A stretch of DNA of 64,000 nucleotides, from positions 1 through 64,000 of the forward strand of contig JADJOD010000006.1 in NCBI GenBank assembly GCA_016713985.1, written 5' to 3'. Shown piece after piece: positions 29,182 to 40,308 of the stretch. Source of the DNA: Lewinellaceae bacterium. Lineage in GTDB: Bacteria > Bacteroidota > Bacteroidia > Chitinophagales > Saprospiraceae. Numbering within the stretch: the stretch's first letter is position 1; every line of letters begins with the position of its first letter. Position numbers and translations under genes: made by a program. Under the pieces are notes generated by a model, which saw only the letters and a program-made list of their open reading frames with translations, was not told where the DNA came from and made no database searches.

Positions 29182-31188
29182 ATGTACAAAGTCAAATTCG
29201 GCGGTAAAAACGGCAAAACCATCAAACTTGTGGAAAGCCCCGATATGGTGGCCATACGCACCAAAGGCAACAAGGACCTGGAAAACGTGGCGGTGAGCCG
29301 CGAAAGCAAAGACCTGATCGATCAAACAACGGAAGTCGCCAAATTTCCGGAAGCGGGTATCACCGTCCGGCGCGTTGCGGTGAGCGGCGAACTGGAATCC
29401 ACCCAAACGACGGTCGGATTGCGCGACGAAACACGCGCCGCGCTCAAGCAGGAAGAGAATATCCGTTTTGCAGGCCGCGTATTGCAGGATGCCGATAGCG
29501 GCGAGGTCATGTTGTACACCGAAAACTTTTTTATCAAATTTAAAGATGAGGTTCCGGAAAAAACCTGCCTTGCTCTGATCGACAAATTCAAGTTAAAGAT
29601 CAAGTCCAAACTGCCTTTCGCCCCGAACTCCTATTTTGTGGAAGCCGAAGAAGGCACCGGCCTGAAGGTGTTCGAGATGGCCGAACAATTGCTCCAGTTA
29701 AAAGAAGTGGAGTTCTGCCACCCGGAAATGGTGCAGGAAAGGCGGTTTAAAGGTATTCATCCCCTGCAATGGCACCTGGGCAAAACCACCATCGGAGATA
29801 AAACGGTGGATGCACACATCAATATCGATGCTGCCTGGAAACACACCAAAGGTAAAGGCATCACCATAGCCGTTATCGACGACGGCGTCGACATCGATCA
29901 TCCCGAATTTGCCGGCCGGGTCGTACATCCTTTTGATTCAACAACCAACAGCGACGACCCGCGCCCGAAAACAAAAGACGACAATCACGGTACATCCTGT
30001 GCAGGCGTGGCCTGTGCCGCCGGACTCAATAACGGCGCTTCCGGCGTCGCACCCGAAGCCTCCCTGATGCCGATTCGCCTGCGCAGCGGCTTAGGCAGCA
30101 TGTCCGAAGCCAACGCATTCGCCTGGGCGGCCGATCACGGCGCCGATGTTATCTCCTGCTCCTGGGGCCCGACCGACGGCGAATGGTGGAACCCCGGCGA
30201 TATGGTGCACAACAGTGTCACCGGCCTGCCCGACAGTACTCGCCTGGCAATGGAATACGCCCTCAAAAAAGGCCGGGACGGCAAAGGCTGCGTCATCCTG
30301 TTTGCCGCCGGTAACGGCAATGAAGATACCAAAACCGACGGCTATGCCAGTTATCCCGGCGTCATCGCCGTGGCCGCCTGCAACGATACCGGCAAACGCA
30401 GCGTGTACAGCGACTACGGCGACGCGGTGTGGGTGTCTTTTCCCAGCGGCGACTACGCCTGGAAGCCTTTTCAGCACCCGGCGCCCATCAGCCAGGGCCT
30501 GCGCACAACCGACCGGCTCAAACAGGCAGGTTATACACCGGACGATTATATCAACAATTTCGGCGGCACCTCGGGTGCATGCCCCGGCGTGGCGGGCACC
30601 GTGGCGCTTATGCTGGCCGCCAATCCAAAACTGACACAACCGGAAGTAAAAGAACTGTTGCGAAAATCCTGCCGCCGCATCGACGAAGCCAACGGAGAAT
30701 ACGACGCCAAAGGGCACAGCGTCTGGTACGGATTCGGCCGTGTCGACGCCGGACTGGCCGTTGAAAACGCGCTGGCCGCAGCGCCTGAAAAACAAGGTCC
30801 GGCTATCGCTGGTACCCTGAACTTCCAAACGATCGGAGAACAGGAACTGGCGCCCGGCGGCACACTTTCCGGCGACGTACAACCCGCCCGCAAACTGCTG
30901 GGCCTCCGCTTGCACGTGCAACCCGCTTCCAAAAGCCTTCAAATCAGGTGCAAAATAAACCTGGGTACGCCGGGGATTGTGGAAAACAAAAAAGAAGGAG
31001 ATTACATCGGCGTTGCCAACAGCCGCCAACGGGTGATCGGTTTTGCGCTCCAACTGGAAGGCGCATCCGCCAATAAATACGACCTGGAATACAGCGCCCG
31101 TTTGAAAGGTGCAAAAAAAGTGGTCAGCGCAAAAAACGGCGAATGGTGTGGCTCGGATAAAAAACCGGCAAAAGCGTGGAAGCCGTAG
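29182..31188 (+). CDS. Subtilisin-like serine peptidase (S8) without signal peptide
   Basis: A 668-aa protein. The catalytic triad is visible as AVIDDGVDIDHPEF (Asp233), DDNHGTSCAGVA (His269) and NNFGGTSGACPGVAG (Ser464), with the oxyanion Asn378 in FAAGNGNED. Residues 1-200 form an N-terminal region with a fervidolysin/inhibitor-I9-like segment (FFIKFKDEVPEKTCLALIDK ... NSYFVEAEEGTG). A C-terminal beta-rich domain (about 540-668) resembles a P/jelly-roll domain. There is no N-terminal signal peptide or T9SS sorting tail, so it is probably cytoplasmic or loaded into the particle. Subtilases are frequent neighbours of eCIS loci; whether it is cargo or matures the particle is inference. Confidence 0.88.
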   Translation: MYKVKFGGKNGKTIKLVESPDMVAIRTKGNKDLENVAVSRESKDLIDQTTEVAKFPEAGITVRRVAVSGELESTQTTVGLRDETRAALKQEENIRFAGRVLQDADSGEVMLYTENFFIKFKDEVPEKTCLALIDKFKLKIKSKLPFAPNSYFVEAEEGTGLKVFEMAEQLLQLKEVEFCHPEMVQERRFKGIHPLQWHLGKTTIGDKTVDAHINIDAAWKHTKGKGITIAVIDDGVDIDHPEFAGRVVHPFDSTTNSDDPRPKTKDDNHGTSCAGVACAAGLNNGASGVAPEASLMPIRLRSGLGSMSEANAFAWAADHGADVISCSWGPTDGEWWNPGDMVHNSVTGLPDSTRLAMEYALKKGRDGKGCVILFAAGNGNEDTKTDGYASYPGVIAVAACNDTGKRSVYSDYGDAVWVSFPSGDYAWKPFQHPAPISQGLRTTDRLKQAGYTPDDYINNFGGTSGACPGVAGTVALMLAANPKLTQPEVKELLRKSCRRIDEANGEYDAKGHSVWYGFGRVDAGLAVENALAAAPEKQGPAIAGTLNFQTIGEQELAPGGTLSGDVQPARKLLGLRLHVQPASKSLQIRCKINLGTPGIVENKKEGDYIGVANSRQRVIGFALQLEGASANKYDLEYSARLKGAKKVVSAKNGEWCGSDKKPAKAWKP

Positions 31189-31230
31189 CGGTGGTTGTGA
31201 GAGAGAAGCAGGGGCAGTAGCAGTAGCAGG

Positions 31231-31257
31231 TTTACCCGCCGGAGGAACGAAGGCGGG
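31231..31257. repeat. Dispersed palindromic element, copy 2 (diverged)
   Basis: TTTACCCGCCGGAGGAACGA followed by AGGCGGG. Same ends as the copies at 15301 and 55869, with a diverged centre. Confidence 0.6.
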
Positions 31258-31471
31258 AGCAGGGGCAGTATGGCCGTTCAAAGATGGTATGGAGAGTTTG
31301 CCGGATAATATTGCGAAGTCTTTTGTTTTTTCCCCTCCGACGTACCCTGGAGAAAGCGCTTGAAATTGCCGTTTCCAAATTAAATTCGGATTCCTTCATT
31401 CAAATACCCCGCTCACCCCATTTTTTTCTGAAAAATAATTTTTCGGGTTTCTAAAAACGAATTCCACGTTG

Positions 31472-31479
31472 TACTTTTG
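31472..31479 (+). promoter_or_regulatory. Candidate -7 box TACTTTTG of the ATP synthase operon
   Basis: Matches TAnnTTTG and lies 36 bases before the chosen atpB start codon. The upstream region is T-rich without a perfect TTTG. Confidence 0.55.
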
Positions 31480-31514
31480 CAGCCGATTTGACAAAAGCCT
31501 TTCCAAACGTGGAT

Positions 31515-32834
31515 ATGACAGCCATTCGCAAATATTGGATCGCATTGATTTTCAGCGGGTTGAGCCTTGTTGCGTTTTCTCAGCACGACAACACCCAACA
31601 AGCAGGGGATCAACACGAACACCCGACGGGTTCCACACAGGACCCGAATGCAGCCCCATCGGGCGCTGAAACCGCACACGACGATTGCGGCCACCCGATC
31701 GATGAAGAAAAGGAAGGCGAGTTCAACGCCGGTGAAACCGCCGTTCACCACATTGCCGACGCCAATACCATCCATTTGGTCGGCGATCTCTACATCCCCC
31801 TTCCCTGCATTCTTTATGCACCCGGTCACGGCTGGACGCTGACCACCACTTCCTCCTTTCATCCGCACCACCACGGCAGCGGTGAAGTGTCGAAAAACGG
31901 TTACGTGCTGGTACACGGCAACGTGATGCGTATTCTGGATCCCGCGTTTGCAACCGGAGCACATAAAATTGACGAATACAGGCACAAAGACGCCAAAAAA
32001 GACGGCAAATCGGTCATCCTTTACTATGCGATCATCGACGGCCAGTGCAAACCGCTCGACGCCAAAACGACGTACGACGGCGGCATGATGGGCGGCGGCA
32101 TCACTACTTTTTACGATTTCTCCGTCACACGCAACGTTTTTACCATGTTGCTCACGGCGTTTTTCCTGTTTTTTGTATTTCGCTCCGCCGCCAAAGCCGC
32201 CGTGCGCCGCGAAGGCCAGGCGCCCAAAGGCCTGCAAAATTTCATCGAACCCTTTTACACCTTTATCCGCGACGACGTGGCGCGCCCGGCCATCGGCCCG
32301 AAATACGAAAAATACATGCCGTACCTCTTGTCGGTGTTCTTTTTTATCCTCGGCCTCAACCTGATCGGACAAATTCCTTTTTTCCCGGGAAGCGCCAACG
32401 TGACGGGCAATATATCAGTCACCATCGTGCTGGCGCTCATCACCTTTATCATGATGCTTTTTAGTTCCAACAAACATTTCTGGGAGCACATCCTCTGGAT
32501 GCCCGGTGTGCCTGCCTGGGTAAAAGTGATCCTGACGCCGGTGGAAATTCTCGGTTTGTTTCTTAAACCCTTTACCCTGCTGTTGCGACTTTTTGCCAAT
32601 ATCACGGCCGGTCACATCGTAATCCTGTGTTTTGTCGGCCTGATCTTTATTTTTGGCAAAGCCGGCACCAGTGTGGGCGGTTCCATTTCGGGCCTTCTGG
32701 CCGCTATCCCGCTTTCGTTGTTCATGATGGCACTCGAACTCTTAGTCGCTTTCCTCCAGGCGTTTATTTTTACCATGTTGTCAGCAACGTACTTCGGCAT
32801 GGCGCTGGAAGAACCACACCACGATCATCATTGA
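31515..32834 (+). CDS. atpB: ATP synthase F0 subunit a
   Basis: A 439-aa protein. A signal peptide (MTAIRKYWIALIFSGLSLVA) and a long His-rich periplasmic extension (to about residue 200, with HHIADANTIHLVGDLYIPLP and SFHPHHHGSG) precede the membrane domain. This layout is usual for Bacteroidota AtpB. The membrane part includes NLIGQIPFFPGSANVTGNIS and the essential-Arg helix KPFTLLLRLFANITAGHIVI; the Arg faces the c-ring proton site. I start at 31515 rather than 31488 because the -7 box predicts a transcript start near 31486. First gene of atpBEFHAG. Confidence 0.93.
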   Translation: MTAIRKYWIALIFSGLSLVAFSQHDNTQQAGDQHEHPTGSTQDPNAAPSGAETAHDDCGHPIDEEKEGEFNAGETAVHHIADANTIHLVGDLYIPLPCILYAPGHGWTLTTTSSFHPHHHGSGEVSKNGYVLVHGNVMRILDPAFATGAHKIDEYRHKDAKKDGKSVILYYAIIDGQCKPLDAKTTYDGGMMGGGITTFYDFSVTRNVFTMLLTAFFLFFVFRSAAKAAVRREGQAPKGLQNFIEPFYTFIRDDVARPAIGPKYEKYMPYLLSVFFFILGLNLIGQIPFFPGSANVTGNISVTIVLALITFIMMLFSSNKHFWEHILWMPGVPAWVKVILTPVEILGLFLKPFTLLLRLFANITAGHIVILCFVGLIFIFGKAGTSVGGSISGLLAAIPLSLFMMALELLVAFLQAFIFTMLSATYFGMALEEPHHDHH

Positions 32835-32864
32835 GTGGATGGACGGTAGACGGTGGACGGTGGA

Positions 32865-32921
<57 letters not shown>

Positions 32922-32965
32922 AGACGGAAAACAATTCAACAATTCATCATTATAAATCAATTTTT

Positions 32966-33181
32966 ATGTACGCAGCAATTGGAGCAGGTTTGGCCGCCAT
33001 CGGCGCCGGTATCGGTGTAGGAACGATCGGTGGTAAAGCTGTTGAAGGTATTGCCCGTCAGCCCGAGGCTATGGGCGACATCCGCGCTAACATGATCCTG
33101 ACCGCCGCCCTCGTTGAGGGTGCGGCCCTGGTAGCGATGGTATTGTCGTTCTTCGTAGCAGCACCCGGCGTGAACGGCTAA
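32966..33181 (+). CDS. atpE: ATP synthase F0 subunit c
   Basis: A 71-aa hairpin proteolipid. Helix 1 is GAGLAAIGAGIGVGTIGGKA, the polar loop is ARQPEAMGDIR, and helix 2 is MILTAALVEGAALVAMVLSF with the ion-binding Glu in LVEGAAL. The residues next to Glu (Gly, Ala) and the lack of a Gln/Ser-Thr ligand set point to proton rather than sodium coupling. It forms the rotor ring of the F0 sector. Confidence 0.95.
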   Translation: MYAAIGAGLAAIGAGIGVGTIGGKAVEGIARQPEAMGDIRANMILTAALVEGAALVAMVLSFFVAAPGVNG

Positions 33182-33269
33182 AAATTCCCGGGCCGGCGCG
33201 AAGCGGTTGGCGACGCAACGGCCCGTCTTTGAAAATTCATCATTTCTCATTTATAACTCATCATTTCCG

Positions 33270-33782
33270 ATGTTGTTTCTTGCAGATTTCTCCGTCATCA
33301 AGCCCGAACCCGGCTTGCTCCTCTGGACAACCGTTATTTTCGGCCTGTTTTGGTTCATGATGAGCCGTTTCGCTTTCAAACCCATCGCAGAGAGCCTGAA
33401 AAAGCGCGAAATGGATATTCAAAGCTCCCTCGACGAAGCCAAAAAAGCACGCGAGGAAATGGCCAATCTCCAGGCAGAGAACGAAAAACTGCTGGCTCAG
33501 GCCCGGGAAGAGCGTTCACAAATCCTGAAAGAAGCCAAAGAAGCGAAAGAAGACATCATTGCGGAAGCCAAAGAACGCGCCAACGCCGAATACAAACGCA
33601 AAGTGGAAAGCGCGATACAGGATATCGAAAACCAAAAAATGGCGGCGATGGTGGCTTTGAAAAACCAGGCCGGCCAAATGGCCATTGAAATTACCGAAAA
33701 AGTGCTGCGCAAAGAACTGGCCGACAAAAAAGACCAGGAATCCTACGCCAAATCGCTGGCCGAAAGCATTAAATTAAATTAA
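33270..33782 (+). CDS. atpF: ATP synthase F0 subunit b
   Basis: A 170-aa protein starting MLFLADFSVIKPEPGLLLWT. One N-terminal membrane helix (LLLWTTVIFGLFWFMMSRFA) is followed by a long charged coiled coil (KKREMDIQSSLDEAKKARE ... ERANAEYKRKVESAIQDI), the peripheral stalk. A frame from 33207 exists, but its first 21 residues come from the upstream AT-rich repeat, so ATG 33270 is preferred. Confidence 0.94.
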   Translation: MLFLADFSVIKPEPGLLLWTTVIFGLFWFMMSRFAFKPIAESLKKREMDIQSSLDEAKKAREEMANLQAENEKLLAQAREERSQILKEAKEAKEDIIAEAKERANAEYKRKVESAIQDIENQKMAAMVALKNQAGQMAIEITEKVLRKELADKKDQESYAKSLAESIKLN

Positions 33783-33811
33783 AGCGGCAGCCGGCGAACG
33801 GCTACCACGGC

Positions 33812-33850
33812 ATTTTTGCCGTCCACCGTCCACCGTCTACCGTCAACCGT
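33812..33850. repeat. GTCCACC/GTCTACC repeat before atpH
   Basis: GTCCACCGTCCACCGTCTAC CGTCAACCG is the reverse complement of the GGTGGACGG repeat flanking the poly-G tract, about 0.9 kb away. Confidence 0.6.
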
Positions 33851-33858
33851 TATACAAA

Positions 33859-34419
33859 ATGTCCGTAACACGTATAGCCACCCGTTACGCCAAGTCGCTG
33901 ATCGAACTTGCCATCGATCAGGACAAATTGGAGCAGGTGAACGCCGACATTCACACGTTGAATGCCGCCGCCCAACACCATGAGTTGAAACTCATGCTCA
34001 AGAGCCCGATTATCCACGCCGACAAAAAAAATTCGGTGCTGGATGCCATTTTTAAAGGCAAAATCGACACGCTCACCATGTCGTACCTGCAACTGCTGGT
34101 CAACAAAGGCCGGGAAAACTACATCCCCGAAATTGCTGCGGAATTCACAACTCAGTATAAACTGCTGAAAAAAATCACCCGCGTCACCGTTACGACGGCT
34201 ACCCCGCTGAGTGACGCCGTGCTCAACGACCTGAAGAAAAAACTGCTCGCCAGCGATATCACTTCCGACAACCTGGAAGTGCTGACCAAAATTGATCCCG
34301 AACTGATCGGCGGCTTCGTACTCGAATTCGACAACAAACGTTACGACGCCTCGGTGAGCCACAAACTCGAAGAACTGAAAACACAATTCCAGAAAAACCT
34401 GTATATCAAAGAATTCTAA
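33859..34419 (+). CDS. atpH: ATP synthase F1 subunit delta
   Basis: A 186-aa protein with an N-terminal helical domain (IATRYAKSLIELAIDQDKLE) and the C-terminal family signature (LTKIDPELIGGFVLEFDNKR YDASVSHKLEELKTQF). It links the peripheral stalk b subunits to the alpha3beta3 head. It lies between atpF and atpA in the usual order. Confidence 0.95.
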   Translation: MSVTRIATRYAKSLIELAIDQDKLEQVNADIHTLNAAAQHHELKLMLKSPIIHADKKNSVLDAIFKGKIDTLTMSYLQLLVNKGRENYIPEIAAEFTTQYKLLKKITRVTVTTATPLSDAVLNDLKKKLLASDITSDNLEVLTKIDPELIGGFVLEFDNKRYDASVSHKLEELKTQFQKNLYIKEF

Positions 34420-34423
34420 ACTT

Positions 34424-34531
<108 letters not shown>

Positions 34532-34532
34532 C

Positions 34533-36122
<1,590 letters not shown>

Positions 36123-36242
36123 ATGATGAGGTATGAATGATGAGGTATGAATGATGAATGATGAATTTCCGACAATCATTCATCATTCATAACTCATCAT
36201 TCATCACTCATCATTCATAACTCATCATTCATCATTCATAAA
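36123..36242. repeat. Inverted heptamer arrays between atpA and atpG
   Basis: GATGAGGTATGAATGATGA units on the left and TCATTCATCATTCATAACTC units on the right of TTTCCGACAA. Long imperfect hairpin potential. Confidence 0.8.
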
Positions 36243-36244
36243 AA

Positions 36245-37147
36245 ATGGCTGGCGGTTTAAAAGAAGTACGCGAACGGATCAAATCGGTTATCAACACGCA
36301 GCAGATCACCAAAGCCATGAAAATGGTTTCGGCGGCCAAGTTGCGCAAAGCGCAGGGCGCCATCGTACAGGTGCGCCCCTATGCGGACCGGCTGAACCGC
36401 ATGCTTTCCAATATTCTTTCCAACCTCGACGGAAGCGCTACAACGAGTTTCGGAAAAGCCCGTGAGGTAAAAAGTGTGTTGATCGTCGTAGCAACCTCTA
36501 ACAGAGGCCTTTGCGGGGCTTTTAATACAAATATTTGTAAGGAAGCCGTCGCAACCATCAATGAAAAATACGGCAAACAACGCCGCGACGGACAGGTTTC
36601 GGTGTTGTTTATCGGCAAAAAGGGGTACGATTATTTCCGCCGCCGTTTTCGCGACTTGAACTTCGTGACCGATCATATCATGGTATACGATAATCCGGCT
36701 TACGAAAATGTAAGCGCGGTAGCCCGTATCCTCATGGACGCCTACTCCTCCGGCAAATACGACGCGATCGATGTCGTGTATGGCCGATTCAAAAACGCCG
36801 GCACGCAGATACCGACGGCGGAACAATGGTTGCCAGTGCCCAAAATGGCGCCTGCAGCAGGCACCGTGGCCAAAAAAACGAAAGCCGACTATATCTTCGA
36901 ACCCGACCAGCAGCAACTGCTTGAAACGCTGGTGCCGAGCATTTTGCAACTGGCGTTTCACAAAACGGTGCTCGATACCCAGGCCTCCGAACACGGCGCC
37001 CGTATGACGGCTATGGATAAAGCGACCGAAAACGCCGAAGATTTGCTGAAGAACCTGAAAATCAACTACAACAAGGCTCGCCAGGAAGCGATCACCACCG
37101 AATTGGGCGAGATCGTGGGCGGCGCGGCGGCGTTGGAAGGGAATTAG
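36245..37147 (+). CDS. atpG: ATP synthase F1 subunit gamma
   Basis: A 300-aa protein. The N-terminal rotor helix is LKEVRERIKSVINTQQITKA MKMVSAAKLRKAQ, the conserved ATSNRGLCGAFNTN follows, and the C-terminal helix has EHGARMTAMDKATENAEDLL with ITTELGEIVGGAAAL at the end. It is the central stalk of F1. It is the last gene of this cluster; the beta and epsilon genes (atpD, atpC) do not follow and must lie elsewhere. Confidence 0.96.
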   Translation: MAGGLKEVRERIKSVINTQQITKAMKMVSAAKLRKAQGAIVQVRPYADRLNRMLSNILSNLDGSATTSFGKAREVKSVLIVVATSNRGLCGAFNTNICKEAVATINEKYGKQRRDGQVSVLFIGKKGYDYFRRRFRDLNFVTDHIMVYDNPAYENVSAVARILMDAYSSGKYDAIDVVYGRFKNAGTQIPTAEQWLPVPKMAPAAGTVAKKTKADYIFEPDQQQLLETLVPSILQLAFHKTVLDTQASEHGARMTAMDKATENAEDLLKNLKINYNKARQEAITTELGEIVGGAAALEGN

Positions 37148-37170
37148 AAATTGAGAATTGGACATGATAT

Positions 37171-37211
37171 AACGGCCCGGTGCACGAATTGTGCACCGGG
37201 CCGTTGTTTTT
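37171..37211 (+). terminator. Strong intrinsic terminator of the atp operon
   Basis: A perfect 15-bp GC-rich stem (AACGGCCCGGTGCAC, loop GAATT, matching arm) followed by GTTTTT. It lies 23 bases after the atpG stop and abuts the convergent HMA gene. Confidence 0.9.
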
Positions 37212-37566
37212 ACTGCTTCCTTTCATACTGACAACACCCATGCAACTCCGCGTACACCTCATCCGGCGCTTTCACTTTTTCAGTATCGTGCCCCACTGCC
37301 GCCACCGCTTTGTGGATCTGGCCGGGTTTCACTTTTTGAGCATCAAAAGTGACCGTGAGCATTTTGGTTTCTTCGCTCCAGTCGGCGATACGCACACCGT
37401 CTAATTTGGCGGCTTTTTCAATACGTTTTTCACACATGCCGCAGTTGCCGTATACTTTGAATTTGGTGGTCATTTCGGCCGCGGCTCCATTTTTGGGCAT
37501 TTCCTGAGCAGACAGGTGAAAGGCGCCGAGCAGAAAAAATATGCTGAAAACAAGTTTATTTTTCAT
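37210..37566 (-). CDS. Secreted heavy-metal-associated (HMA) domain protein
   Basis: A 118-aa protein with a signal peptide (MKNKLVFSIFFLLGAFHLSA, cleavage after AQ). The mature part is an HMA fold with the metal site YGNCGMCEKRIEKAAK (Cys-x-x-Cys), followed by VKPGQIHKAVAAVGHDTEKV. It would bind copper, mercury or a similar soft metal in the periplasm. The longer frame from 37734 is an artefact of the repeat at 37614-37727. It lies downstream of the TonB receptor on the same strand, which suggests joint metal handling. Confidence 0.9.
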   Translation of the reverse strand: MKNKLVFSIFFLLGAFHLSAQEMPKNGAAAEMTTKFKVYGNCGMCEKRIEKAAKLDGVRIADWSEETKMLTVTFDAQKVKPGQIHKAVAAVGHDTEKVKAPDEVYAELHGCCQYERKQ

Positions 37567-37613
37567 GTTGTAAGTTGTTGAAAATGTGGTGATTGAGTGA
37601 GGATATCGTTTTG

Positions 37614-37727
37614 TTTTTTGACAGGATTTACATGATCTGCAGGCAAAAAGCCGGCTTCGCCGACGAAATAAAAACCTGTAAATCCTGTAAATCCTGTCGA
37701 TCCTGTCGATCCTGTCAAAAAAAACTC
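37614..37727. repeat. ACAGGATTT-family hairpin repeat
   Basis: TTTTTTGACAGGATTTAC on the left and repeated AATCCTGT / GATCCTGT units ending TCCTGTCAAAAAAA on the right form an inverted repeat between the TonB receptor and HMA genes. It is a short relative of the array at 838-1165 and could work as a terminator. Confidence 0.8.
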
Positions 37728-37730
37728 CTG

Positions 37731-39970
37731 TCAAAGCCCCGCAGGTGAAAAACGCAGCCCGGCATACACCACCGTACCCATCATCGGCGCCCAGATTTGC
37801 GAACCGTTGAAATAGGGACTTTGCGGTTCGTTTGCCGCGATGATGGCGTTGTGCTGCTGAAAACCATTCAGGTTTTCGCCACCCGCGTATATTTCGATTT
37901 TTTGCCGAAACGCCGCGAAACCTGTCCGCTCCAAACGGCGTACACAGGGCTTTCTGCCGGAAAATCGTGGGTATATTCGTGCGGAATCAACGAATTGTCC
38001 GGCAGCCGTTGTTGCCCAACCACCTGAATACGGGGATTAAAGGACCACAGTTTGTCCGGCGTGGTATAATCCACAGTCGCCAATCCGCGATGCCTGGCTA
38101 CTAAGGGCAAGGCGCGCAATATACCGTCGGAATAGGTAGCGCGTGCGTCGTTCCACTTGTACGCCAGTTTGACGTCCAAACCCGGCAATATGTTGTATTG
38201 AACGGTCGCTAACAGGCTGTTGGAGAAGGATTTACCCTCCACGTTGTAAAAGAAAACTTCCGTCGGGGATTGATCCACATCCACCATGATCTGGGCAACA
38301 AAATCCGCGCGGTAGAGATCGAGTCTGAAACTGGCGTCCCGTTTTGCGATTTTAACATGCTGGGTAAAGTTCAGGCCGTAATTCCAGGCTTCTTCCAAAC
38401 CGAGATCGTTGGCGAAATTCAGGGACCGGTTGCTCGCGAGCAGGCTGATGTTTTCGGCGATCAGGTTGGGCGAACGGTAGCCTCTGCCGGCGGATAAACG
38501 CGCGATGCTGTTTTGCGAAAAATTGTACTTCGCACTCAGGCGCGGCGTGAACAACAAACGGTCAAAACGGCTGTTCCAGTCGGCCCGGGCGCCAAGTACG
38601 ATCACCAGGTCGGGGATTTCAAGTTCCAGGTTGGGGCGGCTGTACGTATATTCCAGCATAGCGCCCGGCACGGCTTCGCGGCGGCTGAGGTCGCCTTCAT
38701 TCACCGTTTCCCGGATATCGTCGTATTGAATCGAAGGCGCCACCACAATTTTGTGGTCGGTGGTGCCGATGATGGTCTGGTAGAGCGACTGCCAATAGAG
38801 CGTTTTTTGTGTGGCGCTGTATTGATTCGGCCCAAAAAGCGCGCTGGTGCGGTGCCAGGAAGCGGAGAACATATTACTCAACTGGTTATAGGGCTTGCCG
38901 AACAATCCCTCGCGCCCAACTTTCCCCCATACTTCCACCCGGTCGTTGTGTTGATCGATGGAGAAAAGGCCCGGCACAGCTTCCACGGAGCGGATCTGGC
39001 CGCCTTGCCGGCGATCGGTAAGCGCCTGGATGTTGAATTGGGCGCACATTTCCGGACTTTCATAAAACACGCGATACAAACCGTTCAATTGTTGCCGCTT
39101 GGGAGAGTCGTAAAAATTGTCGTCATTCATATCCCAGCGGTTTTCTACAAAACTGCCGTGCAGGAGCACGCCGTTGGAGATACGTCCCTTGCCTTTTTTG
39201 TTCAGGTGAACGTTCAGTTCGCCGCGCCCTTCCGTAGAGGTAAACACATTGACAAACAAGGGTTTATCTAAATGTGGTTTTACCAGTTCAGCGTTGATCT
39301 GGCCGCTTATCCCGGCAAAACCGTTTTTCACCGTACTCGCACCTTTGGCCAACTGGATGCCTTCGAGCCAGGTGCCGGGAATATATTCAAAGGCAAACGG
39401 CGTGGCGATGCCGTTCATTGTCGGGCGGTTTTCCAGCATAAACTGGCTGTACACGCCCCGCAAACCGAGCATCTGTATCTCCTTGACGCCCGTGAGTGCG
39501 TTGGAATAAACCACATCGACAGAGCCGTTGGTTTCGAAACTTTCGGAGAGGTTGCAACAGGGCGCCTTGCGAAGTTCCCTGCTGCTGATACTTTCCACAT
39601 TGCGTGTTTCAATCGTCGAGACACGGTTGTCGAAACCGTGGGCTTCCACAGTCACCTCGTGCAACTGGTTGATACCGCTGACTTCAATCCAAAGGTTGTT
39701 TTCTCCGGGCAGCACCTGAACTTCGGCGGGCGGATAGCCGACGTATTGAACCACCAGTGTAGCGGCATCCGGCCGCGCCGGAATGTTGAAGCGGCCGGTG
39801 GTGTCGGTTCTTGCGCCCACCCTGGAGTCCTTCCAGTAAATGGTGGCGCCAACCAGGATTTCTTCGTTGTCATTGGTGACCAGGCCGGTAAGCGGCTGGG
39901 GAGTATTTTGAGGAAAAAGGAAATGAATATATAAAAAGAGGCCCGCAAACAGGGCGATAACTTGTTTCAT
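37731..39970 (-). CDS. TonB-dependent outer-membrane receptor (metal-linked), one C-terminal frame break
   Basis: Signal peptide MKQVIALFAGLFLYIHFLFP, then a CarboxypepD-type module (LTGLVTNDNEEILVGATIYW), then a plug domain (ALTGVKEIQMLGLRGVYSQF, GIQLAKGASTVKNGFAGISG), then the beta-barrel. The 700-aa frame ends early in KSKYTRVAKT. Adding one A in the coding-strand A-run (T6 at 37898-37903) gives GKKIEIYAGGENLNGFQQHN and a normal barrel end at MMGTVVYAGLRFSP. The repaired length is about 746 aa. Neighbouring HMA and Cys-rich proteins suggest copper or a related metal as substrate; this is inference. Confidence 0.88.
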
Positions 39971-39984
39971 TGCCGGTAGTATTT

Positions 39985-40177
39985 GTAACGCGAACTTTAG
40001 TTCGCAATAAACGTAACGCGAACTTTAGTTCGCAATAAACGTAACGCGAACTTTAGTTCGCAATAAACGTAACGCGAACTTTAGTTCGCAATAAACGTAA
40101 CGCGAACTTTAGTTCGCAATAAACGTAGCGCGAACTTTAGTTCGCAATAAACGCAACGCGAACTTTAGTTCGCAGCA
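39985..40177. repeat. Seven tandem 28-bp repeats, each with a GCGAACTTTAGTTCGC hairpin
   Basis: Units start at 39985, 40013, 40041, 40069, 40097, 40125 and 40153. The first five are identical; the sixth has GTAGCG and the seventh GCAACG. Each holds a 7-bp inverted repeat around TT. A related single copy (GGCGAACTAAAGTTCGCGC) lies at about 40279. The array sits directly upstream of the TonB receptor gene. Confidence 0.95.
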
Positions 40178-40308
40178 CGAGACAATACGGAGAGAGGTTT
40201 GTACCGGCAACTTTAGTCGCCGGAAATCCGGGCTTCTATTTTTCCTGAAAGCATAACAACCTCATTCTCAATATAAAAGGCGAACTAAAGTTCGCGCTAC
40301 CTGGCAAT

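Larger units (their letters stand above)
31189..31514. other. Gene-free gap with palindromic element and the atp promoter
   Basis: No convincing coding region. It holds GCAGTAGCAGTAGCAGG-type low complexity, the palindromic element at 31231-31257 and the -7 box at 31472-31479. Confidence 0.6.

Noticed and set aside
37210..37734. Longer HMA protein starting in DRIDRIDRIYRIYRF
   Set aside because: The extension is repeat translation; the signal peptide at 37566 is the natural start.
39985..40177. CRISPR array
   Set aside because: Repeats are directly adjacent 28-bp units without unique spacers, and no cas genes are near.
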